Below are positions 1-8,425 of a DNA stretch of 64,000 nt, piece after piece. The position numbers and the translations under genes were made by a program. A model generated the notes under the pieces. The model saw nothing but the letters and a program-made list of their open reading frames with translations, had not been told where the DNA came from and ran no database searches. Numbering within the stretch: position 1 is the first letter of the stretch; each line of letters starts with the position of its first letter. Source of the DNA: Saprospiraceae bacterium (lineage in GTDB: Bacteria > Bacteroidota > Bacteroidia > Chitinophagales > Saprospiraceae); contig JAGPCT010000004.1 of the NCBI GenBank assembly GCA_018057925.1, forward strand, positions 1 to 64,000, written 5' to 3'.

Positions 1-75
1 TTTACTCACATATATATATTAGTTTGTTTATTGGATTGGCAATGAAACAGCATAAAATCTAATACTTATAACAAA

Positions 76-108
76 TTGAACCCAAATTCCGCATTAGACA
101 AATGCGGG
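76..108. repeat. Partial copy of dispersed palindromic repeat
   Basis: This is a degenerate copy of the repeat seen best at 2828-2866. It reads TTGAACCCAAATTCCGCATT, then AGAC, then AAATGCGG. The left arm is intact, while the right arm breaks off after AAATGCGG. It lies upstream of the GH63-like gene. A short reading frame across it (76-291) has no coding features and is treated as noise. Confidence 0.6.
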
Positions 109-202
109 ATCGATGTACGACTTGTAATCAACACTATACGGTTTTTCAAAACCTTTACTACTGAATTCGGTTTTAAAAAGATACAAACTTTTTATTTTAC
201 GT

Positions 203-2812
203 ATGATGGGAAAGGAGAAGTTACGCATGAAGGATCCGGATTGGAAAAAATGGGGGCCCTATGTCTCCAACCGGCAGTGGGGCACTGTTAGAGAAGATTA
301 CAGTGCCAATGGTGATGCGTGGAACTTTACAAGTCATGATATGGCAAGAAGTAAGGCATGGCGATGGGGCGAAGAGGGTATTGCCGGAATCTGTGATGAC
401 CAGCAGCTCTTGTGCTTTGGTCTTTCATTGTGGAACAAACGGGATAGCATCCTGAAGGAGCGTTTCTTTGGATTGACCAACACACAAGGCAACCATGGTG
501 AAGACGTCAAAGAATTGTATTACTATCTTGACAATACACCTACCCATTCTTACATGAAGATGTTGTATAAATATCCTCAAAGTGAATTTCCTTACAGCCA
601 ACTCATCACCGTAAATCAAAGCCGTAGTCGTAAAGAGCCGGAATATGAATTGATAGACACCGGAATTTTCGATGATAATCAATATTTTGATGTATATGTA
701 GAATATGCCAAGTTGGAGCAAGAAGACATTCTAATCCAAATAAAGGTTTGTAATCGGAGCGACAAGGCGGCAAGTCTTCACGTCATACCGACGATGTGGT
801 TTAGAAATACATGGTCATGGGGACGACACGATGACAAGCCTTCTTTATGGCAATTAAATGAAGAAACGATTCAAATCAAGCATAAGCATTTAAACACCGG
901 TTTTCTTTATTTTGACCAAGGTGAGCCACTGTTTTGTGAAAACGAATCAAATAATCGGCGGCTGTATAACATCCAAAACTCAACACCCTATCCCAAGGAT
1001 GGCATCAATGACTATATCATTCATTCAAGGCCGACTATCAACCCTGCTAAAGAAGGTACAAAAGTAGGAATCAATGTGGAGGCAACTATAGGTTCCGGTG
1101 AAGAACATGTTTTTAGGCTTCGCCTGACAGGTGTCAAGACGGATCAGCCATTTGAACCATTCGACAAGGTGTTTTTGGAAAGGGCAAAAGAAGCCAAGGA
1201 GTTTTATGACGAATTACAAAAAAGTATAGTGGATCCGGAGGAAAGGATGATTCAACGGCAGGCATTTGCCGGGATGTTGTGGAACAAACAATTTTATCAT
1301 TATGATGTGCTGGAGTGGTTAGATGGAGATCCTGCTTTTGCTCCTCCCCCGGAGCTACGACATGGTGGAAGAAATGCGGATTGGCGACACCTCAACAATG
1401 CGGATATATTGTCTGTTCCTGACAAATGGGAATTTCCATGGTATGCCACATGGGATCTTGCTTTTCATACCATTACTCTGGCAAAAATAGATCCCGACTT
1501 TGCAAAGCAACAGCTCATACTCATAACCAAGGAATGGTATATGAATCCGAGTGGGGCATTTCCGGCGTATGAATGGGCATTTGGCGAGGCTAATCCACCC
1601 GTACATGCCATGGCAGCGTATGAGGTTTTTTTATATGATGGGAAGACGAGTGGAAAAAAAGACTATGCTTTTCTTGAAATAGTATTTCACAAACTCTTAA
1701 TCAACTTCACTTGGTGGGTCAATCGGAAAGATACTCGAGAGAATAATATATTTGAAGGAGGTTTTCTTGGATTGGACAATATAAGCCCCTTTGACCGTAA
1801 TGCTCCATTACCGGGAGGAGCGGTGATGGAACAAGCTGATGCTACCAGTTGGATGGCGATGTATGCGCTTAACATGTTACACATTGCTCTTGAATTGTCG
1901 GAATATAATGAATCTTATACGGAGATGACGACCAAGTTTTTTGAACACTTTCTATATATCGCTGGTGCTATGTCAAGCATGGGCGAAGGAAACAAGGGAT
2001 TGTGGGATGAAGAAGACGAATTTTTTTATGATCAGGTGCGTATGTCCGACGACAAAGTAATAGAGATCAAAGTCAAAAGCATGGTGGGGCTCATTCCACT
2101 CTTTGCGGTGGAAGTCATCACTAAGGAGTTGTTGGATAGACATCCGGTCTTTGCTGTTAGGATGGAATGGTTTTTAAATCACCGACCTGACTTGGCGGCA
2201 TTGGTATCTCGATGGTACGAAGGGAGCAAGGAAGAAATGAGGTTATTAAGCCTTTTGCGTGGTCATCGTATGAAGTGCTTGCTAAGACGTGCTTTAGACG
2301 AAACTGAGTTTTTGAGTAAATACGGAGTCCGATCTCTTTCGAAAAGGTACGAAAACAATCCTTACTTTGTCCATGGGGAGTCACCGGAAGATGCAATCCA
2401 TTATCTACCCGGCGAAAGTGACAATGGTATGTTTGGCGGAAATTCCAATTGGCGTGGCCCGATATGGTTTCCCGTTAATTATTTAATTATTACGAGTCTT
2501 CGAAAATTTCATTTTTTTTATGCCGGCGATTTCAAAATAGAATATCCGACGACCTCCGGGCAATTTTATACGCTATATGAGGTGAGTAATTTTTTAATAG
2601 AGAGGCTCATTCAAATTTTTAAAAGAGATTCTGAAGGAAAACGACCTGTATTTGGGGATAATGCCAAGTTACAAACAGATGTCTATTTTAAAGATTACCT
2701 CCTTTTTCATGAATACTTTCATGGAGATAATGGCAAAGGGCTGGGAGCATCACACCAGACAGGGTGGACGGGACTTGTCGCGGACTTAATCTCGTTGAAG
2801 TATGAATTATAG
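203..2812 (+). CDS. GH63/MGH1-like glucosidase, cytoplasmic
   Basis: An 869-residue glycoside hydrolase related to GH63 mannosyl-oligosaccharide glucosidases, the family often annotated as bacterial glucosidase. The N-terminal third looks like a beta-sandwich domain (WFRNTWSWG near residue 200). The rest looks like an (alpha/alpha)6 barrel, with the family-typical EWAFGEANPPVHA near residue 454 and GGNSNWRGPIWFPVN near 745. There is no signal peptide, so cytoplasmic action on an alpha-glucoside such as a glucosylglycerate or similar compatible solute is plausible; the substrate is not visible from sequence. Tandem ATGs at 203 and 206 are possible starts. An ATG at 227 is preceded by AAGGAG, unusual in this phylum, and could be the real start. 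The gene is convergent with the outer-membrane protein gene downstream. Confidence 0.85.
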   Translation: MMGKEKLRMKDPDWKKWGPYVSNRQWGTVREDYSANGDAWNFTSHDMARSKAWRWGEEGIAGICDDQQLLCFGLSLWNKRDSILKERFFGLTNTQGNHGEDVKELYYYLDNTPTHSYMKMLYKYPQSEFPYSQLITVNQSRSRKEPEYELIDTGIFDDNQYFDVYVEYAKLEQEDILIQIKVCNRSDKAASLHVIPTMWFRNTWSWGRHDDKPSLWQLNEETIQIKHKHLNTGFLYFDQGEPLFCENESNNRRLYNIQNSTPYPKDGINDYIIHSRPTINPAKEGTKVGINVEATIGSGEEHVFRLRLTGVKTDQPFEPFDKVFLERAKEAKEFYDELQKSIVDPEERMIQRQAFAGMLWNKQFYHYDVLEWLDGDPAFAPPPELRHGGRNADWRHLNNADILSVPDKWEFPWYATWDLAFHTITLAKIDPDFAKQQLILITKEWYMNPSGAFPAYEWAFGEANPPVHAMAAYEVFLYDGKTSGKKDYAFLEIVFHKLLINFTWWVNRKDTRENNIFEGGFLGLDNISPFDRNAPLPGGAVMEQADATSWMAMYALNMLHIALELSEYNESYTEMTTKFFEHFLYIAGAMSSMGEGNKGLWDEEDEFFYDQVRMSDDKVIEIKVKSMVGLIPLFAVEVITKELLDRHPVFAVRMEWFLNHRPDLAALVSRWYEGSKEEMRLLSLLRGHRMKCLLRRALDETEFLSKYGVRSLSKRYENNPYFVHGESPEDAIHYLPGESDNGMFGGNSNWRGPIWFPVNYLIITSLRKFHFFYAGDFKIEYPTTSGQFYTLYEVSNFLIERLIQIFKRDSEGKRPVFGDNAKLQTDVYFKDYLLFHEYFHGDNGKGLGASHQTGWTGLVADLISLKYEL

Positions 2813-2827
2813 CACGACTTGGAGATA

Positions 2828-2866
2828 AACCCAAATTCCGCATTTGTCAAATGCGGAATTTGGGTT
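2828..2866. repeat. Perfect 18-bp-stem palindromic repeat (REP-like)
   Basis: AACCCAAATTCCGCATTT (2828-2845), a 3-nt loop GTC, and the exact reverse complement (2849-2866). It lies 16 bases after the stop of the GH63-like gene, between two convergent genes, so it could act as a bidirectional terminator. Related degenerate copies lie at 76-108, 3063-3098 and 50524-50556, which marks it as a dispersed repeat rather than a one-off hairpin. Confidence 0.85.
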
Positions 2867-3098
2867 CAACATTTTTTGGTATTCCCGAAAAAAGGGATCT
2901 CCCTAATATCAAAATACTCCCGAAAGCTACCGGGATGATAGATGCTTTGACCAATGTAATTGGCTATTACATATATCCAATCGTTGGCCAAGATCCCTCC
3001 CTACGGTCGGCATCCTGGTCAATGGAGCAGAGTCTCCGCTCCATTGTTACGAGTCATAAATCGATTCCGCATTGGTCTAATCCAGAATTTGGGTTCAA
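2867..3098. repeat. Intergenic repeat-like segment ending in a degenerate repeat copy
   Basis: This segment sits between the perfect palindrome and a degenerate copy at 3063-3098 (ATTCCGCATTGGTCTAAT, then GAATTTGGGTTCAA). GAATTTGGGTTCAA therefore occurs twice as a direct repeat bounding about 220 bases. The interior has small inverted repeats (GGAGC...GCTCC around 3015-3041) and is more GC-rich than other spacers. The 83-residue frame at 2851-3102 runs through the repeats and shows no protein-like character. It looks like a decayed, non-autonomous intergenic element. Confidence 0.5.
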
Positions 3099-5849
3099 TT
3101 AAAATTTATATGAAAACATCAGCATGAAATACCGATTCAGCACATTAGAGTTGATGTCAGAATAGTATGTTTCAGTAACATTACGTGTCAAGGCTGTGTT
3201 GTTATTAAGGATATCAAAAGCTTGTAACCTGATTTCTGCGGCATTTTTCTTTAAAAACTTATACCCAAATCCTGCATTCCAAAGGGTATAATTAGTGTTG
3301 CCCGCACTTTCAAGACCTCGATTATAATAATAAGAGACATCGGTACTGACAACAAAGCGTTCTAAAAATATCCAGTTGATGGTACCGGAAGTATTTTGAC
3401 TAAAATAGGTATTGTCTGCTTGCTTATTGATATCGTTGTTGACATCACTAAAATTAACCTGTGTTGAAAGAGTGAAGTCTAAGTTATGGCTAAAGTTAGA
3501 TGAAATCGTGATGCCACCACCAAAGTTTTTAGACACAGAGTGATTGATGAGGTCATTGATTTGACTTGGCGCATTTATATAGGAAGTCCTGAGGTTAAAG
3601 TTGACATTGGACTTTATGAGATAAAATGGAAAGCCAAAGGAGGCAAAACCTCTTAAATTATAGTAACCATCCAAATTTATCGGGTAAGTATATCTTGCAC
3701 CTGATGGCAAAGTACCATAACCTGCAAGGACAGTATCCCGACTGGAATATATTACTTTGCTTGCAATGTAATGAGAAGTAGATTGTCCACCGCCACCTAT
3801 AAAGAGGTTGGTTCCAGTCTGTGGGTTGGTTGAAGATATATGCATAAATAGTCTATGACTAGTACTTTGATCCAGTAAGGGGTTACCGGAAGTAAGTTGT
3901 AGTGTATTGCTATTGTCTATTACGCTCTGTAGCTGGCTTACGGAGGGTTCCTGTGTGCTGGAGCGGTAGAAGAGCCTAAAATTCTTTGTTTTGCTAATCT
4001 TATATCTTATCATAGCGGAAGGAAGAAAGTTTTGGAAAGGAGTCTTTACCTTTTCTACAGAGGGGAATGTTTTATCTGTATTGAGGATAGAATATTGATA
4101 TCCAGCACCTACCGACACATTGAGCTTATCATCCTGATAGCGATAATCCAATTGAGGACGATGGCTCTGATAAAGGTTGTCCGTAACATTAGAAAGGGAA
4201 GATATAAGATTGTTGTCTCCCGGTTCTGTGGCATTGCCCATATCATACGTACGTTTATCGATATCATTGTCTTTGATGGTATAATTATATCCCAATACTA
4301 GAAAATGTTTCTTTGACAGTGGTTCGGTATAATCCACCCGGGCGCTATATGATTTATTGTAGTTATTGCTTTCGATATACTGCTTGTCCACTAATTCGAC
4401 GGTAACGGAGTCGAAAGAGATGGTGTAAAGGTCTTGATCGGTGCGCGGAAGGTTATTGGTATAGTTTTGTTCTAAATTAAGAGATATGGTGCGACCTTCT
4501 TTTTTTAATTTTTTACGATACATCAATTCATTTTGAAAGGTGATGTTTTTTCCATAGGAAGTTGATTGATTGTCGTATTTACTTAAAGGTAGTCCGGCAT
4601 TAAAGACTTCTGAAGTATTGAGATACTTACTATCGTTATAACCATAGGTAAATCTTGGAGTATAAATAATGGATTGAGAGGAGTCAATATTATATTCAAC
4701 TCTGGAATTAAAGCGGAACGATTGCCCATCTCTTTTAGACACCACGTCATCCTTAGAGTTTTGACCTGTGAAATATTCTGTAATAGAAGACTGATTAAGG
4801 TTTGTATTGTTTAGGTTACCGAAGACGCTACCCTGAAAGGTGACTTTGTCGGCCCATTTATCTGAATAGTTGATTCCCAAAGCATGTGTTGTAACTATTC
4901 CACTTGATGCATCAGAGACAAAGGGGTTGTTATTTCTTCCAAATCGGCCTCCGCCCGGAGGGCCTCCCATGCCTCGTCCGCCGGTAGTCTGCATAGCGGA
5001 CATGTCGTCAGCTGAAAAGTTCTGTTCGTTGATATTATTGGTTTGTCCGATAATGGTCAATCTTTTGGCATTGTTAAAATGGTTATATACACCTCCCGCC
5101 TTGTATTTGTTGTCTAATGAATAACCGGCAAAAACTCGACCGAATTGGCCTTGTCGGAAGTCGGGTTTTGTGATGATATTGATGGTTTTTTCCTCATTGC
5201 CGTCGGATATACCGGTAAATTGAGCTTGGTCACTGGCACGGTCAAAGACCTGAACTTTATCTACCATATTGGCAGGCATATTCTTTAGAGTTGCTGATGG
5301 GTCAGAGCCAAAAAAGACGGCTCCATCTACCATTACCCTTTTTACATCTTCACCTTGTGCTTGGATTTTGCCTTCCACCTTTTGTATGCCCGGCATCTTA
5401 GTGACTAAGTCTTCAGCTGTAGCATCCGGGTTTACTTTAAACTGAGTAGCCCTGATTTCGGAAGTGTCCCCTTTGACGGTCACTGGAGGTGTCCGCCCTA
5501 CAATTTCAACGCCTTTCAAGGTTATATCATCCGGATCTAACTCTATTGGCATATTAAAAACAGGGTTAAAACCTATTTCTATCGCTTTTTTGAAAGTTTT
5601 ATAGCCCACATAACTTGAAACAACAAGATAAGGACCAGCTTTTAATCCGCCAAAATCAAACTGTCCATTGGCATCTGTCGTAATTACGGCGAAATCACTT
5701 GAATCAGGCATAGTCTTTAAAATCACACTTGCTCCAATAAGTACAGAATGATCACCTTTATCGCTTACTTTACCCGATATTTTAAAGTTTTGGGCTTGCA
5801 AAAATGCAGCAGACAGAAAGAATGTTGTTATGAAAATTGTTAGTCTCAA
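3099..5849 (-). CDS. TonB-receptor-like outer-membrane beta-barrel protein
   Basis: 916 residues. A signal peptide (ending AFLQAQ) is followed by a carboxypeptidase-regulatory-like domain (about 22-105, with GQFDFGGLKAGPYLV), a plug-like domain (about 125-235, with DATAEDLVTKMPGIQ) and a long beta-barrel ending in a C-terminal Phe. This is the architecture of the Bacteroidota outer-membrane beta-barrel family related to TonB-dependent receptors. A Gly/Arg/Pro-rich loop (GGRGMGGPPGGGRFGRNN, around residue 300) is predicted to be flexible. No SusD partner lies beside it, so the substrate is unknown. The start is TTG at 5849, chosen because it gives a proper signal peptide and no nearby ATG is in frame. 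Confidence 0.88.
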   Translation of the reverse strand: MRLTIFITTFFLSAAFLQAQNFKISGKVSDKGDHSVLIGASVILKTMPDSSDFAVITTDANGQFDFGGLKAGPYLVVSSYVGYKTFKKAIEIGFNPVFNMPIELDPDDITLKGVEIVGRTPPVTVKGDTSEIRATQFKVNPDATAEDLVTKMPGIQKVEGKIQAQGEDVKRVMVDGAVFFGSDPSATLKNMPANMVDKVQVFDRASDQAQFTGISDGNEEKTINIITKPDFRQGQFGRVFAGYSLDNKYKAGGVYNHFNNAKRLTIIGQTNNINEQNFSADDMSAMQTTGGRGMGGPPGGGRFGRNNNPFVSDASSGIVTTHALGINYSDKWADKVTFQGSVFGNLNNTNLNQSSITEYFTGQNSKDDVVSKRDGQSFRFNSRVEYNIDSSQSIIYTPRFTYGYNDSKYLNTSEVFNAGLPLSKYDNQSTSYGKNITFQNELMYRKKLKKEGRTISLNLEQNYTNNLPRTDQDLYTISFDSVTVELVDKQYIESNNYNKSYSARVDYTEPLSKKHFLVLGYNYTIKDNDIDKRTYDMGNATEPGDNNLISSLSNVTDNLYQSHRPQLDYRYQDDKLNVSVGAGYQYSILNTDKTFPSVEKVKTPFQNFLPSAMIRYKISKTKNFRLFYRSSTQEPSVSQLQSVIDNSNTLQLTSGNPLLDQSTSHRLFMHISSTNPQTGTNLFIGGGGQSTSHYIASKVIYSSRDTVLAGYGTLPSGARYTYPINLDGYYNLRGFASFGFPFYLIKSNVNFNLRTSYINAPSQINDLINHSVSKNFGGGITISSNFSHNLDFTLSTQVNFSDVNNDINKQADNTYFSQNTSGTINWIFLERFVVSTDVSYYYNRGLESAGNTNYTLWNAGFGYKFLKKNAAEIRLQAFDILNNNTALTRNVTETYYSDINSNVLNRYFMLMFSYKF

Positions 5850-6083
5850 GTTACTCGTTTTTAAATTTGAGTGCGAAATAATGCAAATATTTAATTATTG
5901 AGTGTTTTCAGAATGTTAAATTATTGAAAACCATTTAAAAAGAACGCAAAAAGAACATCTTTGTTACGATGGTTGTCTTGTATTTTGATATGTTGGTCGA
6001 AAAAAGAGCCTAATTTGAGGCAAATAGGATTTTTGGGACAAATGAGACCCTATTTAGTTGGCTTAACGCTTCTTATTATCTTA

Positions 6084-7919
6084 TCAAAGTTCCAATTGTT
6101 GCATCTCAACCAATCGCGTATAGAGGCCTCCCCGTTGCATCAATTCTTGGTGGCTTCCTCTTTCTGCTATTTTTCCCTGTTTTAATACGATGATTTCGTC
6201 AGCGTGTTGTATGGTACTGAGGCGGTGGGCAATAATAATACCGGTTTTGTTTTGTGTAAGTTTGTCTATGGCGTCTTGTACCAATTTTTCACTTTCGGTA
6301 TCGAGTGCTGATGTAGCTTCGTCCATAATAATTATGGGAGCATCTTTTAGTATGGCTCGGGCAATGGTTATTCGTTGGCGTTGACCACCGCTGAGGCGCA
6401 TACCCCTATCGCCAATGACGGTTTGATATCCATTTTCCAATAGTTCGATAAATTCGTGTGCATTGGCTATTTTGGCGGCTTCTACGACTTTTTCCATTGT
6501 AATATCTACTCTGCCAAATGCGATGTTGTTGTACACGGTGTCGTTAAATAGTATGGCTTCCTGTGTCACCATGGACATCTGTCGTCGCAAAGAATCCATC
6601 GTAAAATCCCGGATATCTTTTCCGTCAATTTTAATTAATCCTTGGTTGACATCATAAAATCTAGGCAAGAGGTCAGCGATGGTCGATTTGCCGGCGCCGC
6701 TTTCTCCAACAATTGCCAATGTTTTCCCTTTAGGAATAATCAGACTAAAGTCTTGAAGGATAGTGGTGTCGCTGTTGTAGGAAAAGTTGACATGGTCAAA
6801 TTCAATTTTTTGTGTAAAACCTTCCAATGTCGTTGAACCTTCTTTGTCTCTGATTGTATCTTCCTGGTCTAAGATATCAAAAACTCTTGAACCGGAGACC
6901 ATCCCCCTTTGTAAATTGGCAAAGGCTTGACCAATATTTTTAGCCGGATTCAAAACAGAAAAATAAAGCCCGAGATATCCCAGAAACATAGATGCAGTCA
7001 AGCCACCGGTATTTGTCAGCACAAGATGACCTCCATACAAGATTATTATGGCGATAACAGCTACACCCATAGTCTCCGACAGGGGAGAAGCCAATTCCCT
7101 GTTGGTAACTATTTTCTTAACAACGCGTGTATATTGATCATTGATTTTTTGATATTGATTTCTGACAAAGTTTTCAGCATTGAAGATTTTGATGACTCTA
7201 TTGCCCGTTATCATCTCATCGGTATAAGACATGAGGCTGCCAAGGAGATTTTGACTGACAATGGATTTTTTCCTTAACCCTCTCGAAATCTTATTGATGA
7301 TAAAACCAGATAAAGGAAAGAAAATAATTGTAAAAAATGTGAGCTCTTTGGAAATCACAAACAAGGCAGTAAAGGTCACTATGATGGTCAAAGGATCCCT
7401 GAACAATACCTGAATAGAAGTAACGACTGTGTTCTCAATTTCACTGACATCATTGCTTAATGTGGAAAGGAGATGACCTTTTTGCCTTGTGTTGTAAAAT
7501 TCAACAGAAGTATTGGTGAGTTTGTTAAAAAGTTGATTTCGTATTTTTCGTACCAGGTGAACCCTCATTCTGGCAAGTACTTTCTGACTCAAAAAACCAA
7601 AAGTGTTCTTTAAAAGAGTGACGACAAGTAAGACAATTGTGATGTAAACCAAAAGCATAAATTTTTGATTGGCACCGTTGCTAAATTGCCAGGCATAAAA
7701 CTTAAATATATCTTGGAAATAAGCAGTACTAAATGAAAAGATTGGAAAAGCTTCCGGCTTGACTACAGGTTCATCCTTGAAAAGAAAATCCAATAATGGA
7801 ATAATCATGACAAAGTTGAGCAACCCAAATATGGTATAGAAAAAAATATATATTACATATTCAGGAATATAATGATGGTATGGCTTTGAAAATCTTAATA
7901 GTTTAAAAAAAAGCTTCAT
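6084..7919 (-). CDS. MsbA-like ABC exporter (fused permease and ATPase)
   Basis: 611 residues. An N-terminal six-helix ABC exporter domain (about 1-325) is followed by a nucleotide-binding domain with Walker A GESGAGKST, signature LSGGQRQR, Walker B IIIMDEATSALD and the H-loop IIAHRLSTI. Length and order match half-transporters that act as homodimers, such as the lipid A flippase MsbA. Bacteroidota genomes carry several such paralogues, so the lipid substrate is inferred. It is transcribed in the same direction as the upstream-numbered barrel gene but separated from it by about 230 bases, which suggests independent transcription. Confidence 0.88.
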   Translation of the reverse strand: MKLFFKLLRFSKPYHHYIPEYVIYIFFYTIFGLLNFVMIIPLLDFLFKDEPVVKPEAFPIFSFSTAYFQDIFKFYAWQFSNGANQKFMLLVYITIVLLVVTLLKNTFGFLSQKVLARMRVHLVRKIRNQLFNKLTNTSVEFYNTRQKGHLLSTLSNDVSEIENTVVTSIQVLFRDPLTIIVTFTALFVISKELTFFTIIFFPLSGFIINKISRGLRKKSIVSQNLLGSLMSYTDEMITGNRVIKIFNAENFVRNQYQKINDQYTRVVKKIVTNRELASPLSETMGVAVIAIIILYGGHLVLTNTGGLTASMFLGYLGLYFSVLNPAKNIGQAFANLQRGMVSGSRVFDILDQEDTIRDKEGSTTLEGFTQKIEFDHVNFSYNSDTTILQDFSLIIPKGKTLAIVGESGAGKSTIADLLPRFYDVNQGLIKIDGKDIRDFTMDSLRRQMSMVTQEAILFNDTVYNNIAFGRVDITMEKVVEAAKIANAHEFIELLENGYQTVIGDRGMRLSGGQRQRITIARAILKDAPIIIMDEATSALDTESEKLVQDAIDKLTQNKTGIIIAHRLSTIQHADEIIVLKQGKIAERGSHQELMQRGGLYTRLVEMQQLEL

Positions 7920-8110
7920 CCTGTGTTGATTTAAAGGCTATCGTTTGTATCCCGATTGAACCGTCGCAAAAGTACAATATTTTATGATGAACGCGATTCT
8001 GGTGTAATTAATAGCACGACAAATAATACCGAAATGACTTTTAATATAGACCAATTGATGGAAAAGATATATTGGTCTATTTAAAAGTATCAACGGCATT
8101 ACGATTGTAT

Positions 8111-8142
8111 AAAAGTAAAATAGATTGGTCTATTTTACTTTT
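8111..8142. promoter_or_regulatory. Perfect 14-bp stem hairpin with TTGG loop
   Basis: AAAAGTAAAATAGA (8111-8124), loop TTGG (8125-8128), and TCTATTTTACTTTT (8129-8142), an exact inverted repeat that extends further outward with ATTGTA/ACAAT after a 2-base bulge. It lies about 240 bases before the likely promoter of the nine-gene cluster and shares its central TTGGTCTAT word with 8072-8080. It may be an operator or a transcription end for a short RNA; it lacks a GC-rich stem typical of an intrinsic terminator. Confidence 0.6.
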
Positions 8143-8381
8143 ACAATTCGTTTAAAATAGAACAAGCTTCCTGAATTGAAGGTTTGTAATAAGAGAAGGT
8201 GTAAAGACAGTAATTGGTTTTGAAATTCAACATCGCTAAAACCATCAAAATAATAATCAATTAGGTCATGAATTCGTCAATTACCATGACATAAAATTCC
8301 ATTGGTCATATATTTTATGACATTCGTCAAGTGTAACTGTCCATTCGCGTAATAGCCAACACACAAGAGTATCGGTGTATC

Positions 8382-8389
8382 TATATTTG
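8382..8389 (+). promoter_or_regulatory. -7 promoter element of the signalling cluster
   Basis: TATATTTG fits the Bacteroidota -7 consensus TAnnTTTG and lies about 37 bases before the ATG at 8426. No good TTTG -33 box is present at the usual spacing, so the promoter may depend on an activator or another sigma factor. Its position rules against the upstream GTG at 8375 as a start. Confidence 0.45.
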
Positions 8390-8425
8390 AATCATCATTT
8401 TTTACAACACTTAAATACTTTTATT

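Larger units (their letters stand above)
7920..8425. promoter_or_regulatory. Divergent intergenic region rich in inverted and direct repeats
   Basis: 506 bases between the ABC exporter (-) and the protease-led cluster (+); no gene is seen. It contains ATAGACCAAT (8046-8055) facing ATTGGTCTAT (8071-8080), a long hairpin at 8111-8142 sharing the TTGGTCTAT word, two direct copies of ATTCGTCAA (8272-8280 and 8322-8330, 50 bases apart), and GTCAT/ATGAC inverted pairs around 8265-8290 and 8305-8321. The arrangement upstream of a large operon suggests regulator sites; this is inference. Confidence 0.5.

Noticed and set aside
2851-3102. An 83-codon open frame after the GH63-like gene
   Set aside because: It runs through palindromic repeats and has no protein-like features.
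7920-8425. CRISPR array
   Set aside because: The repeats are short, of several kinds and unevenly spaced; no cas genes occur anywhere in the window.
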